Positions 35,994 to 48,444 of a stretch of 64,000 nucleotides of DNA are shown piece by piece. The stretch spans positions 2,046,001 through 2,110,000 of the forward strand of contig JAPEUQ010000003.1 of NCBI GenBank assembly GCA_027946365.1, read 5' to 3'. Origin of the DNA: Kalmusia sp. IMI 367209. Its lineage: Eukaryota; Ascomycota; Dothideomycetes; Pleosporales; Didymosphaeriaceae. The notes under the pieces are model-generated. The model was given only the letters and a program-made list of their open reading frames with translations, searched no databases and was not told the DNA's origin. Made by a program: the position numbers and the translations under genes. Positions within the stretch are counted from its first letter, which is position 1, and every line of letters begins with the position of its first letter.

Positions 35994-36450
35994 ATGCTTT
36001 TCACCAACACCGTCACCAACCTCCTCGCCGCGTGCGCGATTCTTGTACCCTCTGCGATAGCTGTCCCTACTGCTTTCGAAGAAGGGCTATCACAGGCCGA
36101 AGACGCACCGCTCGAAGCCCGTGCCTTGGACATGAAAGTGAAGTGGCATTCTAAGACCAACTGCAAAGATTCCGGAGGCCCGAACAGGAGCTATAGCAGA
36201 GGCGTCTGCATGCCTCTCACCCAGACCGACCATGGGGTCAAGATCGTCGATCGCGTCGGTTCATGCACTAGTAAGCAGATGATCCTCATACACCTCATTC
36301 TATCTACTTGTCTTGACTGTTCTGGCTGACTGAATTTCTACAGTGCACACGTATACCTCGGCTGATTGCAGTGGCTCTGCTGCACAGAAGTTTAGCGCAT
36401 TTGAGTGCCACTCGTTGCAGAGTCAGTGGTCTGTCAAGATCTATTGTTAA
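35994..36450 (+). CDS. Small secreted cysteine-rich protein (effector-like)
   Basis: Two exons, 35994-36270 and 36344-36450, with a 73-base intron (GTAAGC donor, GGCTGAC branch, TACAG acceptor), give 127 residues. Residues 1-23 form a typical signal peptide with a hydrophobic core (LLAACAILVPSAIA) and likely cleavage after Ala23. LEAR at 40-43 could be a pro-peptide processing site. The mature part has six cysteines (57, 72, 91, 101, 114, 127), the last being the C-terminal residue, which fits three disulphides. Small size, secretion, even cysteine number and an isolated position in a repeat-rich island are hallmarks of candidate effectors. I recognise no named family, and an antimicrobial or cell-surface role is equally possible. 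Confidence 0.8.
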
Positions 36451-37408
36451 AATGTTGGAGATTGACGGAATGGAACGGTATTTTTGAAAGGGGAAAGCTT
36501 ACAACGGAATATAGAGATGAGGAATTGGAGAAGGCTGCACATAGAGTTACCAACTATATCCACTCTTTTGATCTAATTGTAATATTATCCATGGGAATCT
36601 GACATGTTTGAGCGATTTACCTCATAACATTTTTGGCTAACTATAGTAGTTTGCATAAGGGTCGAGTTGACGTGTGGGTTAGGGACTCAAACAGTATCTA
36701 GGTTACATTTTGAAAGCTCTGGGTACCAGGATCTACATAATGCTGGCCATGTGTAAAGATCGCTATTGCGTCCCTATAATGAAAGAAATGGGTTCTGCAG
36801 TCCACCGCTGCATATTTTATCCAGGCATGCTACATCCTCGCCAACAACATGAATAAAAAGACCACTAGATCTGATGTTATTCAAAGAAAGTGACGAGATA
36901 ATGTGTGATCATGGGAACAGAAGGGTCCATGCTATTCCCCACCCCTCAGAAATCTAGACCACAGACATTCGTATTCGTTCAATCAGGAATAACACACGGA
37001 CGATGAGGCAAAACATTACAAGGCTTAAAATATGCGAGGGCAGTGCTATGTCAACAATACACCTAGTACGTTGAAGTTCTTTTACCCCGATTACCAGTAG
37101 TACGAGTCAGTCAGGCCCGCAACGAAACAGAACCCACTTTCCCGCGTAAGGATCAATGCGTTCTCAAGCCTTTCCTAATCCTGTTCAGAGGCATGAGTCC
37201 AATGGCTCTTTCCTCGTGACGACTTGTAATGCAGTCCAAACGTTCAGCTCCATCAGCATGTAATCCAATTCGTTTCTCCACTTGCATCTCGACCATTCCA
37301 TTCCGCCCAGCTTCAGCAAAATATGGATCTCAATAGCGGCTACTGTTCGTGTGCGTAATCAATCTGGTACGATATTTGTGGGTAAACCTAAGGGTATCTG
37401 AGCCAGTA
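36451..37408. other. Intergenic, convergent spacer
   Basis: No gene is seen between the plus-strand secreted-protein gene and the 3' end of the minus-strand phosphatase gene. The short frame at 36405-36602 has no recognisable content. Confidence 0.5.
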
Positions 37409-38279
37409 TCAGGCAATAACTCTCTGAGACTCTTTACTTTCGCTAAGAACGATATAACCATCCGCCGCCCACATTTTCTCGGCCTCAACCCGTAGTTCGC
37501 GTTGTTCAGCCGGAGTCAGTGGTCGATACGACCCCGATGCATACCGTCGCTGAATCGAGTCATTGGTCTCAATGATAGCTGCTCGCTCAATAGCGTCACT
37601 GGAGGAATGGTCGAAGACGTATGTCCGGTATTCGCAATTTGTCCATCCAGTACCTATAATTCGTGTCAGAATACCGAGCTTATATTTTTACCTGCACGTG
37701 CAATGCGAAAATATGAATAGATATTGGTAGGAATGACTGACCGGATCCACTACTACTTCCCTCCCAATCCTCAGTCAGGTAATGCAACAGTCCCCCATGA
37801 GCGACAACAGCTACGTTCCCCTGCGCTTTGTCTTGAAGTATTTTTCGGACCTCACCTGCACGCTGCTCAGTGAGGTCTGTCGTTGGTCTGAATTTACCCA
37901 CGCTTTTATCATTCCAGCCCTCGTATAAAAGGGATAAGTCCACAGGTTTGCCCTCATACTCCTTACGTAGCTCTGCTATAGATGATCCCGTGTCGCATGG
38001 ATCACTGGATGTTTCCTGCAACTCTGGAAGCGCGATAATGCGTAGTGTAGGATTGGATTGGAAGAGGGTCTGGAATGTGAGGAGGGCGGTCTGGAGCGTG
38101 CGACGCATAGGTGAGGCAAAGATGCAGTTTATTGCTTGGATGTTTGGAATTAGTTGCGATAGTAAAGAACTCTGTTGCTCGCCTAGAGGTGTGAGATCAG
38201 GGTCTGGAATAGTGTAGTCTTCCTTAAGATTGTGGTAGCCTTGGCCATGACGAATGAGATGAAGCTGAATTGGTGACAT
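37409..38279 (-). CDS. Histidine phosphatase / phosphoglycerate mutase-like protein
   Basis: Two exons on the minus strand, 38279-37742 and 37653-37409, with an 88-base intron (GTCAGT donor, CTGAC branch), join to 260 residues. The N-terminal LIRHGQGYHN has the catalytic RHG at residues 10-12. The second conserved His is in VAVVAHGG at residue 161, and SPMRRTLQTA (56-65) is the typical arginine-bearing motif of the branch. After the join the protein reads GSGTGWTNCEYRTYVF, as in fungal members. The family removes phosphate through a phospho-His intermediate. True glycolytic mutase activity is unlikely for this short cytosolic type, and the substrate is unknown. It is one of two apparently intact genes in the island between the repeat clusters. 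Confidence 0.85.
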
Positions 38280-38917
38280 TATAGGACTGGCTTAGAGTAT
38301 TCAAAAAGGTCGGGTCCAAAGAATTCGAGAAGCTGAAGCAACTAATGAGACTTAAGTAACGTTGAAGATAGGGAGGGAACGTAAAGGAACGATTCCAAGA
38401 AGCGACATCTAGTTATATAGAAAAGCAAACTCTTCTTATAATTCTTACAAATCTCAATGTCTGCGTAGAGCACTTATCAGCGTAGACATGGGGCTAGATT
38501 TGCAATCTTCTCTTCAGAACTGACCAATAAGCTCTCAGGGATCAATGCATGGAAACGTACAGCTACCTTGAGATTGATGGAATGGCTGCTCGTGGCGCGG
38601 ATGCGATACATCATCAAACAGTGTTTGGATCTATGGTGATGATACCATTTTACTAGCGCGACTGCTTTGTAAACATGATGCAGTTCTACAAGGCAGTGAA
38701 GTACATTTGTAAACATAGATAGCCGCTTTTAGTGAAGTCCACTACCTGAGTGTGGCTCTGACGTGAACTCAATGCAGCCAATGAGGCTTGGCATCCTTTG
38801 TGGGTTAGCGCGAACCGTTCTTTGGTTCACGTTGAGCTTCCAAGGCTGGCAGGCGGGAAGCAAGCCTTACATAAAGCGAGCGATCGCTCAGTAATTCGCA
38901 TGTGATTTGCTAACTCC
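38280..38917. other. Intergenic, divergent spacer
   Basis: No supported gene lies between the phosphatase start (minus) and the kinase/ankyrin pseudogene (plus). The minus-strand frame at 38477-38716 is not recognisable. Confidence 0.5.
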
Positions 38918-41777
38918 ATGGAACTGAGTGATAACAAAGGATTCATGAATGCATGTTTCTCAAGATTGCGGATGAGCCTGCCACCCACCAATATTTCGGC
39001 TAATGACGCTAGTGAGGGTTACACACGTGGCAGTCTAGCAGCTGCGCCTTCCACATCCTCATACTTTCCGTCCATTGAACACCCGAGCGATGAATCGCAA
39101 AAGTTGATACCAGCGACTATCCTATCTCGACTAACTCCATCTCGAAACCCTTGTCAATTCTGCATTCACGACGTTCAGGACTCGCACGTCGATGTGCAGG
39201 CAATTCAATCCCATTGGAACCATCTAATTCGATCAGAATGAGTTGGAAGTTCAGCAAGAGTCTGCTTTACGGCTTCTACTTCCGTGCTACATAACTAAGA
39301 CTCTACGCAGAGTTAGAACTCCCCAATAAATCCACAGCGGATGGTGTGTCAACGTCCGCGTCCGAAATTTCTGACCCGAAGCCTCAATTCTTGCCTCGAA
39401 TATCCAGCCCATCCGGAATTCTGACTGTAACCCTATATGAAGGTGTTGATTTCTCAGCCGGAGATCGATATGATGAGCTATTCCAAGGCTTTGAACGCAA
39501 CGATCGTACGCGGCGTCGCTATTTTCACAAGCCATATGCCCTATTAGACTATCAAAAGTCTCAGGTTACTGTTCCTGCAAATCTCGGGACTACACAGAAT
39601 CCACGCTGGTTGGCCCCACACGGCGAATGTCGATTTGACGTTACCGAAGCAGGTAATTGACTATCCATTTCTATGTAAGAGACCCAAAACTACCCAGGGG
39701 GTTTCAACATGTCCGTCTGGGCGTAATAAGGTTATATCCATTCGGGGAGGATACAAAATTGGGTCCGCAGTGGCGACAAGTTCAGAATGGTACAGGCAAG
39801 ATTCGCATCAGCATATATTACTTGCCTGTGCAAGAAAGTGGGTTCGAACAGGATTCCAAGCATTTCCGGAGTCTGACCAAGTCTATCTTGCAAGTCAGGA
39901 AAAAGGATACTCAACGTGATCATGCGAGGAAAAGAGTTAAGCCATTGGACACGTTCTGTCTGTCGGAGACAGCGCAGAACCTCAGACATCCATTCATCGC
40001 GTCGCTTATATTCACCTGCCAATCGCCTAAATCTCTGGAGCTGTATGCTCAGTTTGTCAGCGGTAGACATCTTTTTACCCATCTCCAACGAGTGCAGTGC
40101 TTCGATATTGAAATATCCAGGTTATATGCCGCCGAGATTCTTTGCGCACTGGAATACTTGCACGATGCCTTCGATGTACTCGGGTGGCTGAAGCCTGAAA
40201 ATGTTTTACTAGACTCTATGGGACATATCACTCTTTGCGAATTCGGCCTATTTAGAGAACAAGGGAGTGATGACCAAGTCCCTAACAATAGACCTGAGTA
40301 TCCGGCTCCGGAGCTTTTACTAAATCCTAACAACCGAAATAAAGCTGCTGATTGGTGGACCTTGGGAATATTCCTATACGAGATGCTGATAGGTCTACCG
40401 CCCTTCTATAGCGACAGAAGAGAAGAAATACAGTGAAACATTCCGGAACAATCGCTTCAATTTCCTTTGACAATCACTGGGTCTGCTATGGATCTATTGA
40501 AGATGCTCCTAAATCGTGATCCCACAAAACGACTGGGTGCTAGAGGTGCCGCAGAAATCAAATTGCAACCTTTCTTCATGGAAATTGATTGGAACAGGCT
40601 GCTTGAGCGACATTACGAACCGGTCTTCAAACCAGATGAGTCTGCACACTCTTTTGCCGCATACGGCGTTGACCATGCATATGAGCCGCCGCGAACATGT
40701 CTAAGAACTCTATTCGCTGGATGGCCATATACGCCCAGCACCTCGAAATCCGACCAAAAGACAGTCAGCGAGAACCCATCGCTCCCAGAAACTGCTTCAA
40801 TAGCCAAAATTAAAACTGCATCAGTGGCCGAAGTAGAAATCGAAGGCAATTGGGCTCTCGTTTGGGACGAATCAATGCACGAGTTCTATTTCCATAACAC
40901 CGTCACGGATAGAAAGGAACCTATCACCTCTTCCGAGCAGAATTACCATACAACTTCCGCAAAAGAAGGCATCGTTAGCATTGAAGATTCTTGGGTTGTT
41001 GTGCCCACTTCAGAGCAGAAAAAAGCCGCACTTGAGGCAGCCTTAAAAGCGGGATACTTCCATTCCGTGTCCCAGTTGATAGATTATGATTTAAATTTCA
41101 ACATGGGGATTTTCGGCCGTAGTATGAAGCGCACATCGCCGATGGAATGGGCTGTGAAGCAGGAAAATATTGCTCTACTGCGAACCTTTCTCACAAAATG
41201 CGATGCTCAGGACTTGCATCGCGTGGTTGCGACCCGAGCCCTCGGCGTGGCGGTAGACGCGCAGAACATCCCCCTGGTCGAACTTTTGCTAGATCATGGC
41301 GTAAAATGCGACTTCAGACAATCGGACCGTCACCTTCCTGTCGACCCTGATGACGATGGCTGCGTATTTGAAGATCCGTCCGATCCGGATGGGTTCATGC
41401 CGCCCCTTGTTCGCGCCGTGAAGCATGATAATATTGAGCTGGCTAAGTTACTACTTGCAAATGGAGCCGACGCGAATATAGGGTATCATGATTTCTCCAG
41501 GTCTCAGGAAGTCACAATGGAAGAGGATCAAACACCAATACACTTCTCATGTGGTAGGGTCGCTCAATTGGCAATGGAGTTAGGATCTTTCGAAATGGTA
41601 CGTTTGTTGATCAGCAGTGGCGCTAATGTCTTACTTGCCCACGAAACGTGGGATGTACCGGGGCATGATTGCGCAGTTGTGCCGAGAGCTGTGTATCTGA
41701 AGGTAACGGCTGGGTTGCGCACCGCAAGATGGGGTAGAGGAATACAAAACCTTCCCACAATGCGTTCGGCATGTTAG
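38918..41777 (+). pseudogene. C2 / AGC-kinase-like / ankyrin protein, broken
   Basis: Consecutive frames read as one protein: an N-terminal segment from ATG 38918, a C2-like segment (39310-39840), an AGC-kinase-like domain (to about 40640) and a C-terminal ankyrin part (about 41030-41680; LLLDHGVKCD, LAKLLLANGADANI, VRLLISSGANV). It is interrupted by apparent frameshifts near 39236, 39300 and 39655 and by TGA at 40434-40436. The kinase domain continues in the same frame after the TGA (LLKMLLNRDPTKRLG). No intron explains these breaks. Key catalytic residues are also unusual: the glycine loop is not recognisable, HRD is replaced by LGW before LKPENVLL, and DFG is EFG. I believe related fungal proteins share the LKPEN region with poor HRD, so the family may be pseudokinases. 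The TGA could come from CGA. Base-calling error is an alternative for the frameshifts. Confidence 0.75.
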
Positions 41778-42306
41778 TTAGACATGATTATTCCATGAGA
41801 GGTGGTAGAGATAAGGCATTATACTCGCAAATCAGGTGTATCGGTAGTAATCAAGTACACAATGACCGCTGATGACCCGATCCCAGCAGTAGACCTTGAA
41901 ACTCTGCATAGCCTTTACAAGATATCTCTGGTCCTCACACTGATGCGATGAGGCGCTCGACGCAACCACTTTTAGTAACGGACGCTAATCTATGTTCAAT
42001 AGCTTCAGTTGTCTCTATTGAGATTATTACGTCTGTGCCGGGTTTGTAGAACGTTTGAGTCACGAAGACAAAGAAACTAAGCACGACGAAGATTTGAAAT
42101 GAATCAAGTATGCCCATATCATGTTAGGTAGGAATTATCTAATACAAGAAGTTCCGTGAAGTCTGAGGATATGTGCCAATATTTCACTGTCGCTACGACG
42201 GATATCTCACTAAACAAGTGTCAAATGGTGCCCCATCTTTCGTTCTGCTGCGATCTTTGGCACAATTCGAATATAGCATAGGCTTTGATCGGTCTCATGC
42301 ATGGTT
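41778..42306. other. Convergent spacer between two broken genes
   Basis: No supported gene. Confidence 0.5.
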
Positions 42307-43537
42307 CATACCTGCTCGCGCAGGCATGGTTTTCGGCCTAATCGAAAGGGAGCTACTGAGCGGACCCTGACTAAAATAGCATTGAGCGGGAAAGAGATAA
42401 GGAGTGAACGCATTGTTGGCAAACATGCCGCGATTATTGCGACTGAATGTTCAATGACTGCCAAAACCGCCATTTTAGTTTCTAGTACTTGGTGCCCGAA
42501 ACCTGGTCAATGCCATCCTAAGTATGATATATTTGGTGAAGTCTTACGCGAAAGAGGCTCGAGGTCTGTTGAAAAGATTAGCGATTCATATCAAGTGCAA
42601 TTGCAACGCTGACTTACCACGGTTTGCTTCCAAGAAAGTATAAGTACGTGCCGAACTAGCAGCAGTGGACCTTGTGTCGTCAGTAATGTGTCAAGCCTGA
42701 TATCTCCAATACCAGGACGTACAAGAACCCAAGCGCAAAGGTTGATGTGACCCCAATCTTTCTACCAGTCGACAGTCGCATGTGCCAAATGATCGGTATT
42801 GGCGAGATCAATACCATCAAATCGGTTATGATGTCCGAAATGCAAAAGCCGTTTGATATAGGCTCAGCTGCCTTACAATACTGAATCGCAGAGTCGTTGT
42901 TCGTCCACATTGCCCAGAGTCGAGTGCCGCATTGAAATATCCTCGCGAATAAGAAGGCAATCGTCTATAATGCTATCAATACCACAAGTCCGATAGAAAA
43001 CATGTCGAAAATTCGATCTATGTTGAAGATGCGACGATACAGACACACTACACTGAGCTTCACTAATCCCATGCCTGCTATGAGGAGGATGCAGACCACG
43101 AAGTGATGCTGATATTATCACGTCAGTTTTCGAAACTCAAGGATCCAAAATTCGAAATCGTACCTTAATAATTCGATTTTCGGGATCTGTAGTAATACCC
43201 ACAGTACTGATCGTTGGATCGTGAATGTTATTGATACTACCATATATCCCTATCGTGGTTCCTATGCTATCTTCAGTCTCGTCGTCTAATAGAGTCGGCG
43301 CTACGTTCACTTACCTCTTAGAATAACAGCAGTCATTACCCATAACACCAGCTTTCCTATCAGGTCAGCAATGTCCGACTCCATATCATCCTGACCCACC
43401 AGGCTGACGAGAACTGTCCAATCATCAATACCATATCGTTGCTTCTTGAGCTTTCGAGCCCAGAAACGACAGAAAACCGCTAACGTTGCGGCAACACTCA
43501 GGATCGAAGAGGCCGAAGTAACAGTAGTCGCTTCCAT
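42307..43537 (-). pseudogene. PTH11-like / fungal rhodopsin-domain membrane protein, broken
   Basis: The minus strand reads as a seven-helix protein with several short introns. The start at 43537 has a first helix (LSVAATLAVFCRFW) followed by RYGIDDWTVLVSLV. Later come GLVKLSVVCLYRRIF, a long helix, SDIITDLMVLISPIPIIW, and near the end EHSVAIIAACLPTMRSL. The IDDW, LYRRIF, FQCG and AACLP signatures are typical of the fungal rhodopsin-like/PTH11 membrane family, thought to sense extracellular or surface cues. The frame has TAG at 42967-42965 where the family has Trp (a CpA-to-TpA change on the plus strand) and TGA at 42509-42507. The exon between the last helices could not be joined in frame. 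I call it a pseudogene with RIP-like lesions. Confidence 0.7.
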
Positions 43538-44921
43538 CAAACTCCAAGCTTCTGAGCGGAGTCTGAGCGTGGATATATGCGATTCCGATAACAGCCGGTT
43601 ATCATTTAATCAATGAGGGGGCCAGTGTTCGGGGCTCGGATATCAGATTGTCCTATCAGAGGAAGTCGTAGAATTAGCAAACGCACCTTGGGGCCAAACG
43701 TCCTCTACCTTTGTTGTCGTCACTAATCTTATCGAAAGCGTCATAAAGATAAGAAAACTATGTAACCGTAACAAGGTTGTCGCTGCCTATCACCAATCTT
43801 TATACTGGCTTACTGCCCCTCCACAAGACCTAGGCCAGGCGCATGTGCAATTTGAAGTATCTTGCTCCGCAGAGCCCCTTCCTTTCTATCTGTTTCCACC
43901 CTAGTCACAAAGTACCATGTTCGTCCTCTCTCCAAACGCAGCACTTTGACAATAGCGATATCACTATCGGTTCTTAAAATATCGAAATTATCGTTAAATC
44001 TTAGTGAACGTAATACTGATTTCATCCAAGTTACCCCAGCCCGATATATTAGCAAAGTCACAACTCAGACCAAAATTGAAACCAGAAAAAGTACATTAGA
44101 ACCTAGCAAGGAATAAGGATAATATACAGATGAAAGCATCCATCTTGAAGTTTGTTTCCTTATTTTGTTACGCCATTACAAGAGTATTTGCGACTTCCCG
44201 TTACCTGAAGAACTACCAAGCCAGATTGACGCATGCATGCGACACGGCAGGAACTTTTAACGACATCCAATCAGCGCATGCTTGTCTACGCTTGACCTAG
44301 TACTGGTAGTTCAAGGGCTGCCACTCGATCGCACACCAGTACTTGCTCCATGCCAAAGATCTTTTATTGTCAGCCTAGGGTGCGAGCTTCCTTCCTTTGA
44401 AGGAATGTTCACTCCAAGATATTTGAGTCGACTATAAAGAACGAGAATTGGCTACTGCCATGCAAAGTCGCGTCCATGTCCCGTCCATGTCCCGTCCATG
44501 CTTACCTGCGGGAAGCGCACGGAAGTACAAAGACGTTATGACGCTTATGGGTAACCGTCAATTCACTCCACCTTGCCTCAAGCTGGGGTTGAATACATAT
44601 ACCTGTATTTCATATATCCGATTAGTACCAATTCGCATGATAGAGACCTGAAGAAGAGCCTTCTTTATTATGCGGCCTACAAAGTCGATCGGCAGCTGAT
44701 GAGAGGGAGGCAGCGCATCTTCGCCCACGTTACCATTGCAGAATAGTTCTATTGACTATCTCTGCAAGTCGCGATCTCCCTCATATGTGATTAGGCAACA
44801 TCTTGGAAAGATTAACGGACACGCTTTTACGGCCCAAGTAGAATCATTTCCTCACTAACCTCTATCTTGCTTAGTTATATCAGCGCCTTCTCCTTGTCAT
44901 TTCTCTTGGCAGCGACATCAC
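43538..44921. other. Intergenic, gene-poor
   Basis: No supported gene. Contains a short tandem repeat at 44472-44500. Confidence 0.5.
44472..44500. repeat. 11-base tandem repeat
   Basis: GTCCATGTCCC is repeated twice plus a partial third copy. Confidence 0.85.
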
Positions 44922-47896
44922 CCTCCTCGTCCACGCTAAGGTTGCAGTGCAAAGCCGCGCCACTTTGCTGTGCCCAATAATGCAACATTTGCACAACGCT
45001 GCGCCACGCTGTGCACCACCTTCACTCATTCCACATCATCCTCGCAGCTTGGGTTTTGGATCATATACATTCCCAAAGTGTGACTGCAGCTAGAACAAAC
45101 ATGGAAAATTTCAATTGGCCAGAGCAAGTTTGCAGGCAGACGTGATCTTCGCTACAATTTCCATCCCATATACTGCATTCACGATGAGGCCTACTTCTCT
45201 TAGATCTACACCATCCAGCGGAAAAGAGTTTAGGTGTATCAAATTGAACGGCTGAAACTCTGAAGCTCTCCACCAATGTCACCACACATGTAATCCAAGC
45301 TCCTCCATCTCCCGGTCGGCGCTAGGGATTGCGCTGAGGCAAAACGAATGCCTTAGTGATCAGGCATCACCAACCTCCCTGTCCACGCTAAAAGTGCAGT
45401 GCAAGTTTCAGGTGAGCCAACCGCCTTCATCAAATATAAGCACAAAGCCAAGCCGATAATACGAGACGAAATCTTTCTTCTTGCGCACAACAAGGTCCTA
45501 GGCAATGCGTACTCACACGATTCTTCCCGTTCGCACATCGCGATCCCACCTTCTCGTCCATGCCAGAGAACAGAATAAAATTTGCATTGCAAACAATTCC
45601 CTGTCCACGCAGGAACCGGAGTGCAAATAAAGTATTCTACCAATGTTTGGCTCGTAACGAGAGCCTATCTGACACACGGCTGAGGAAAACATCAGTGTGC
45701 GCCTTAGTAATGAGGCACCTACGACCTCGTCTTCGCTAAAAACTGCAGCCAGGATATGCACCCACACCCAACTCGCCTAACCCAGCCTTATAGACAGCGA
45801 CTCAAGAGTTGTCGTTCGCACAAGATTCTGCAGTGCAGATCAGCCGGATGCTGATACTGTGTACAAACTTGCGAAGTCGCTCATGGCACAAAATTTTGGC
45901 CTCCATCTCAGCATTTGTCATCCCTCTTGCGTCAGATCATGATCGCAACCCTTCCACCAGGTTCCTCGTTTCAAATAGCCGGACGCAGTCATCACCTTAC
46001 AAACAGCCTGTAGCTCTCACACCTCGCCACACCCATCCCGTCAAGATCTTCATGTCAAACATGTTCAGCTTAAGGGAATGATGTATTCCAATCTCAACTT
46101 CTCCTGCAAACAAACCATTCAAGCCTGAGTATCCTGCCCAGCGGGTAGACTCTACGCAGCACATGTACCTTGTATATACCCGGTTCGCAGGCCACCCTCA
46201 CCGGTCTAGCCTCAGTCTCAGCCTTGCCTCAGTATCAAACAAGTCCTCCTCATCCAGAAAACGAATTACAGTGCACCTACTATTCTTAATTGCTTCGGCT
46301 CTCCACAATACGCTGTTCCTCATTGTGCGACAACTCAGCGTCCTGCATGCGTCGAAGTCCACTTCCGATTTGATTTGATGCGACCATCGTTAGATGGTAG
46401 GTTAATGGAGCGATGATGCGTTGCTGCATGTTCGGCAGCAATGTGTAGACTTGAGGAAAAAAGACGCGAGGATGAGGTGTGAACCTTCAACGAACCAACC
46501 GGAGCTCTTCTTATGCAGCCTCGCTTGGAACACAGGAGGTGTTCGCAGTGACAAGCCTGACGTATCAACCTGCCATTGCTTGTGTTGGCCATCTGCCTCC
46601 GACTAGTCATCACCCACACTTTTCAGTTGATAGCCGATCCTATAATCCGCAGCATTGGCGTTGTTGAAGCACATTGAAGTATACGTCCAAGTAAAACAGA
46701 AATGATATAAATTGCCTCCCAGCTCTATTGTCGGCTAGTGACTCTAGTATGTATTTCGCGACACTTTTCCGACCCATCTATCGCTAGCTCACCCATCTCA
46801 CGCCGCGTTCAGATCCTGGCTTTTCCTACTTAAGCTACACATACCTACCCACACTTCCTTAATCTTCTACTAGAGATCATTCCATGGTGATTGGAAGGTT
46901 CATATTGAAAGAGAGGATCATCATTGGGTGGAAGACGTTGGAATGAGCGTAGAACTCACGATAGGCCTACTTAAGGGCTCCTCGACAACAATTGAGTCCG
47001 TGGTCGTCGGCGGAGAGGAGCCTACAGATAGAGAAAGTACTACCGTTGAAGAGAGCTCTAGAGCTGCAGTGGAAAGGGAGACATAGAGTGGACCTTACAG
47101 ATCAAGGAGACCCTACTTTTCAAGCGGGCCCTTCAAAATGATCGATTGCGTAGTCATTGCTAGAGCTCAATGAATGCATCAAGTAACTCACCCATTTTTT
47201 AGCGTCAATAGATAACCGAACCACGTGCGGCATATCAATGGTTGATCGAAGTTTTAGCGTGGTAGGGTTGACTGCATGCAACTATTCTCATTAGCTTCAC
47301 CGGTCACCTCACCGCTACCAACCTCAATCTCTTCGTCCGCGCTAGAGATTGCAGTGTAAAAAGCCTTACCGGTTCTCTAAAAATCGAGAAGCATCCGCAC
47401 CATGAATAACGTATATGAATGAACACCTACGTCTCCGAATTAAGTAGCTGCAAGCAACCACTAGGACCTGCACACTAACTGTTCGTAGCTTGCAAGATTT
47501 TTTTAATTCCTATTATATAGACACTCTGCAAGACTAAGTATCCTTCTGAATGGGGATCTACGCAGCAGGTGCATATCTACGTATATACCTTAGCCCTGAT
47601 ACTCCTCGTCCACGCTAGGAATTGCAGCGAATAAATGTAGGCCAGTCCTACCCGCATCTTACTGCCCTGTATCTTACTGTCAAGCCTTGCACCTTCCTAG
47701 TTCGTCTCACCAACCTCCTCGTCCGCGCTAGAGATTGCAGTGTATTTCAGCTCCACTGGTACGCTCTATTCTTAACTTTAGTACTGCCATAAGATTGGGT
47801 GACCTCGCACCTTCACCAGTCAGCTTCACCGGCCATCCTTCATCGGTCGCCTCACCACTACTCTCAACCTCTTCGTCCGGGCTAGAGATTGCAGTG
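44922..47896. repeat. Cluster B of the dispersed short repeat (about 11 copies, inverted)
   Basis: The same core as in 31.7-34.0 kb appears here in the other orientation, best read as CTCGTCCGCGCTAGAGATTG followed by CAGTG. Good copies are 47328-47356, 47601-47629, 47714-47742, 47868-47896, 44922-44949 and 45374-45401. Weaker copies lie at 45306-45336, about 45549, 45600-45624, 45725-45750 and 46245-46273. TCACCGG-type strings lie about 55-73 bases upstream of some copies (47296, 47825, 46197), matching the spacing seen in cluster A once orientation is reversed. No gene was recognised within this interval. Confidence 0.75.
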
Positions 47897-48444
47897 CTTC
47901 ATGCAGGAGCTGCAGAGCATGCAATCAATTACCCGGGTAGGTCTCGGTAGTTTTCGATACGCGGCATCGGGCTGCGTAAGCACCCAAAACCATCAAGCGA
48001 AGTACGGCACATAGAAAGCAAGAAAAATGATATTCGACGACAAAATGGCCAAGGCAGACTCGAAAATCGCCACATGAACACCATGCTCGCCAATCAGACA
48101 ACAGGCCAAAGCCCCTTTCGTCGGCACCTATGATAAAGCAAGAAATCCAGCCCGCATATCCAGTAGACCAAAGGCCGGCGTCGCAACATCGCACCGCACA
48201 ACGCAAGGAAAAAGTTCATATGCATATACCTCATCACGCACTCGTCCACCCCTTGAACGCCGCTTCGAACCTCTTGCCCCCTTCACTCCGTGTGATCTAG
48301 CATAAACGTTCACATCCCTATCATCAAAACGCTCAGCAGAACTCGAGCGCCGATCCTGGCTGTGTCTTCTTCTCTTTCTCTTCCTCTTCGCTACATCTCA
48401 AGATGCCTAATCATCGGCCGGCTCGACTCTAACGAGCACCTCCT
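47897..48444. other. Spacer downstream of the GCK-type kinase gene
   Basis: No supported gene. A CT-rich microsatellite-like tract lies at about 48370-48395. Confidence 0.5.
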
